Assembly: GCF_900177725.1 (NCBI RefSeq)
Contig: NZ_FXAT01000004.1
Location: forward strand, 310,001-374,000
Origin: Paraburkholderia susongensis
GTDB taxonomy: Bacteria; Pseudomonadota; Gammaproteobacteria; Burkholderiales; Burkholderiaceae
DNA: 64,000 nucleotides
Direction of reading: 5' to 3'
The notes under the pieces are model-generated. The model did no database searches, was not told the origin of the DNA, and saw only the letters and a program-made list of their open reading frames with translations. Of the stretch, positions 61,992 through 64,000 are shown one piece after another. Each line of letters starts with the position of its first letter. Position 1 is the first letter of the stretch. The translations under genes were made by a program, and so were the position numbers.

Positions 61992-63286
61992 GAACCGTTC
62001 CTTTGGCGGCTTCTTCCGCGGCTTCCCCGGCGGCCCCATTGGCGTGCCACGAGTTCGCCGAGACCCATGATGCCGTTCGGCAGCAGCAGCGGCACCAGCA
62101 CGAAAATCAGACCGAGAAAGAACAGCCAGTACTCGGGGAAGTTAGCGGTGAAAAAACTCTTCGCGCCGTTCACCGCGAACGCGCCGATGATCGGCCCGAT
62201 CAGCGTGCCGCGTCCGCCCACCGCGACCCAGATTGCCATTTCGATCGAATTGCCCGGCGACATCTCGCCCGGATTGATGATGCCGACCTGCGGCACGTAG
62301 AGCGCCCCCGCGATGCCGCACAGCACCGCCGATACGGTCCACACGAACAGCTTGTAGGCGAGCGGGCTATAGCCGAGGAACATCAGGCGCGTTTCGCCGT
62401 CGCGTACCGCGGTGACGACGCGGCCGAGCTTCGAGGTGACGATTGCGCGCGCGCCGATGAACGCCGCGATCAGCACCGCGAACGTGATGAGCAGCAACGC
62501 GGCGCGCGTGCCCTGATGCGTGACCGGAAAACCGGCGATGCGCTTGAAGTCGGTGAAGCCGTTATTGCCGCCGAAGCCCGTTTCGTTGCGATAGAAGAGC
62601 AGCATCGCGGCGAAGGTCAGCGCCTGCGTGATGATCGACAGATACACGCCCTTCACGCGCGAGCGGAACGTGAAGAAGCCGAACACCCACGCGACCACGG
62701 CCGGCACGAGCACGACGAGCAGGAGCGCGTAGCCGAGATGCTGCGTGCCCTGCCAGTACCACGGCAACTGATGCCAGTCGAGAAACACCATGAAGTCGGG
62801 CAGATCGCTGCCGTACTTGCCGTCGTGGCCGATCGCGCGCATCAGGTACATGCCGATCGCGTAGCCGCCGAGCGCGAAGAACAGTGCGTGGCCCAAGCTC
62901 AGAATGCCGCAGTAGCCCCACACGAGATCGAGCGCGAGCGCCGCGATGGCGTAGCACATGAACTTGCCGGTCAGCGTCATCGCGTACGCGGACAGATGCA
63001 GCGCGCTCGTCTCCGGTATCACGAGCGCGGCAAAGGGCACGCCTAAGCCGAACAAGATGACGAGCGCGAGCAGCGCGAGCCACGCGCGGCGCGACAGCAA
63101 CGCGGGACGCGGTGGCAGACCGAGCGCGAAGCCCGCGTTGGATTCGCGCTCGCCGCTCGCGCCGCTGCCTGTCGTGGTGCTTGCTGCGGTGCTCGACGCA
63201 TGAGCAGCGGCACCGGCGCGCGAGGGTGAAGTGGCCGCAGTGGATGCCGTGGAAGGCGGGTTTGCCGACGAAGTAGCCGATGCCAT
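61988..63286 (-). CDS. urtC: Urea ABC transporter permease
   Basis: A 432-residue LivM-like permease with about nine to ten helices. Features are GKFMCYAIAALALDLVWGYC, GILSLGHALFFALGGYAIGM, WVFGFFTFRSRVKGVYLSII, GNNGFTDFKRIAGFPV and GILKPGEMSP-like 'GIINPGEMSPGNSIEMAIWV'. The first ~60 residues are Ser/Thr/Ala-rich and disordered-looking, so a downstream start is possible; the true N-terminus is uncertain. It begins 1 nt after urtB and overlaps urtD by 4 nt. Confidence 0.94.
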   Translation of the reverse strand: MASATSSANPPSTASTAATSPSRAGAAAHASSTAASTTTGSGASGERESNAGFALGLPPRPALLSRRAWLALLALVILFGLGVPFAALVIPETSALHLSAYAMTLTGKFMCYAIAALALDLVWGYCGILSLGHALFFALGGYAIGMYLMRAIGHDGKYGSDLPDFMVFLDWHQLPWYWQGTQHLGYALLLVVLVPAVVAWVFGFFTFRSRVKGVYLSIITQALTFAAMLLFYRNETGFGGNNGFTDFKRIAGFPVTHQGTRAALLLITFAVLIAAFIGARAIVTSKLGRVVTAVRDGETRLMFLGYSPLAYKLFVWTVSAVLCGIAGALYVPQVGIINPGEMSPGNSIEMAIWVAVGGRGTLIGPIIGAFAVNGAKSFFTANFPEYWLFFLGLIFVLVPLLLPNGIMGLGELVARQWGRRGSRGRSRQRNGS

Positions 63287-63287
63287 C

Positions 63288-64000
63288 TCAAGCCTCCGCG
63301 CTGCGGCCCTTGAGGGCGAACATGCCCTGCGGACGCTTCTGGATGAACAGCACGATCAGCACGAGCACCGCGATCTTCGCGAGCACCGCGCCCCAGAACG
63401 GCTCGATCGCCTTGCTGACGAGCCCGAGTCCGAAGCCGCCGAGGACCGTGCCCGCAAGCTGGCCGACGCCGCCGAGCACGACCGCCATGAACGAATCGAT
63501 GATGTAGCTCTGGCCGAGATCCGGGCCGACATTGCCGATCTGCGACAACGCGCAGCCGCCAAGCCCGGCGATGCCCGCGCCGAACGCGAACGCATACGAG
63601 TCGACGCGCGCGGTCTTCACGCCGACGCACGCGGCCATGCGGCGGTTCTGCGTGACCGCGCGCACGAAGAGGCCAAGGCGCGTGCGCGTGAGCACGGCCC
63701 ACGCGATCGCGACCACGATCAGCGAGAACGCGAGGATCGCGAGGCGGTTGTACGGCAGGATCAGGTTCGGCAGCACGGTTACGCCGCCGCTCATCCACGA
63801 CGGATTCACGACCTGCACGTTTTGCGCGCCGAACAGCATGCGCGTCGCCTGAATCAGGATCAGACTCACGCCGAACGTGGTCAGCAGCGTTTCGAGCGGA
63901 CGGCCGTACAGATGCCTGAGCACGAGCCGTTCGAGCACGATGCCGACGAGCCCTGCTGCGACGAATGCGGCCGGCACCGCGAAGAGCGGATACCAGTCGA
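63288..64000 (-). CDS. urtB: Urea ABC transporter permease (N-terminus beyond window)
   Basis: The last ~237 codons of a LivH-like permease. Reading on from the right edge the frame starts DWYPLFAVPAAFVAAGLVGI and stays open, so the protein continues past 64000. Motifs are LERLVLRHLYGRPLETLLTT, FGVSLILIQATRMLFGAQN, RAVTQNRRMAACVGVKTARV (EAA-like loop) and VGPDLGQSYIIDSFMAVVLG. It lies 1 nt before urtC and presumably follows urtA outside the window. Confidence 0.93.
   Translation of the reverse strand, partial: DWYPLFAVPAAFVAAGLVGIVLERLVLRHLYGRPLETLLTTFGVSLILIQATRMLFGAQNVQVVNPSWMSGGVTVLPNLILPYNRLAILAFSLIVVAIAWAVLTRTRLGLFVRAVTQNRRMAACVGVKTARVDSYAFAFGAGIAGLGGCALSQIGNVGPDLGQSYIIDSFMAVVLGGVGQLAGTVLGGFGLGLVSKAIEPFWGAVLAKIAVLVLIVLFIQKRPQGMFALKGRSAEA

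Noticed and set aside
1..64000. tRNA, rRNA, prophage or integrase genes marking a genomic island
   Set aside because: None seen on inspection; a tRNA/rRNA scan would settle it, and a hit inside the glycan region would support island insertion.

Overview
This window looks like a chromosome segment of a Burkholderia sensu lato species (Burkholderia or Paraburkholderia). The DNA is GC-rich with strong G/C third-position bias. The order pyrC-plsC-apaH followed by rmlBACD-manC-wzm-wzt, then a wbiG/wbiH/wbiI-like trio, manB, waaC, kdoO, waaA and a urease/urea-transport locus matches what I know of the O-antigen neighbourhood in that group. The assignment is inferred from gene families and order; no search was run.

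Layout. 1-1987: end of pyrC, an acyltransferase and apaH. 2189-16993: sugar-nucleotide genes (a GDP-deoxysugar reductase-like gene, rmlBACD, manC), an ABC O-antigen exporter (wzm, wzt), a PaaK/CapK-like ligase, a NodB-like deacetylase, wecB and two glycosyltransferases. The genes from manC on are packed like one operon with 1-8 nt junctions and one larger gap. 17249-20215: a three-gene set (prenyl-phosphate GT2, small SMR-type membrane protein, DUF2142-like polytopic protein) resembling a Gtr glycan-modification module. 20259-23571, minus strand: methyltransferase, zinc dehydrogenase, methyltransferase. 24087-27643, plus strand: two glycosyltransferases, a histidine phosphatase and a protein of unknown function. 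27709-35375, minus strand: four glycosyltransferases, including a 1144-residue protein with ten WW-type repeats and a 727-residue protein with two GT2 domains.

36027-39947 holds the wbiG-wbiH-wbiI-like genes for N-acetylated 6-deoxyhexosamine synthesis and chain initiation, closed by a strong bidirectional terminator. 40128-43712 holds a DUF4279 protein, a WecA-like initiating transferase and a chemotaxis receptor. 43738-48135, minus strand, is a second surface-glycan set (Wzx-type flippase, GT2, GT4, galE). 48441-53565 supplies manB and the LPS inner-core genes waaC, kdoO and waaA. A Fic-fold protein lacking the catalytic histidine (53691-54440) separates these from ureDABCEFG and urtBCDE (54445-64000, minus strand), which import and hydrolyse urea.

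How it fits together: RmlBACD makes dTDP-L-rhamnose, ManB/ManC make GDP-mannose, WecB makes UDP-ManNAc, WbiI/WbiG-like enzymes make a UDP-6-deoxy-HexNAc, and GalE interconverts UDP-Glc/UDP-Gal. WbiH and the WecA-like protein can load undecaprenyl phosphate. Many glycosyltransferases build the chain. Wzm/Wzt exports one product and the Wzx-like protein probably another. No Wzy polymerase or WaaL ligase was recognised. The most unusual items are the repeat-bearing giant glycosyltransferase, the His-less Fic protein, the Gtr-like module with an SMR partner, the unknown 296-residue protein, and short 9-, 12- and 15-bp tandem repeats that recur in gene junctions.
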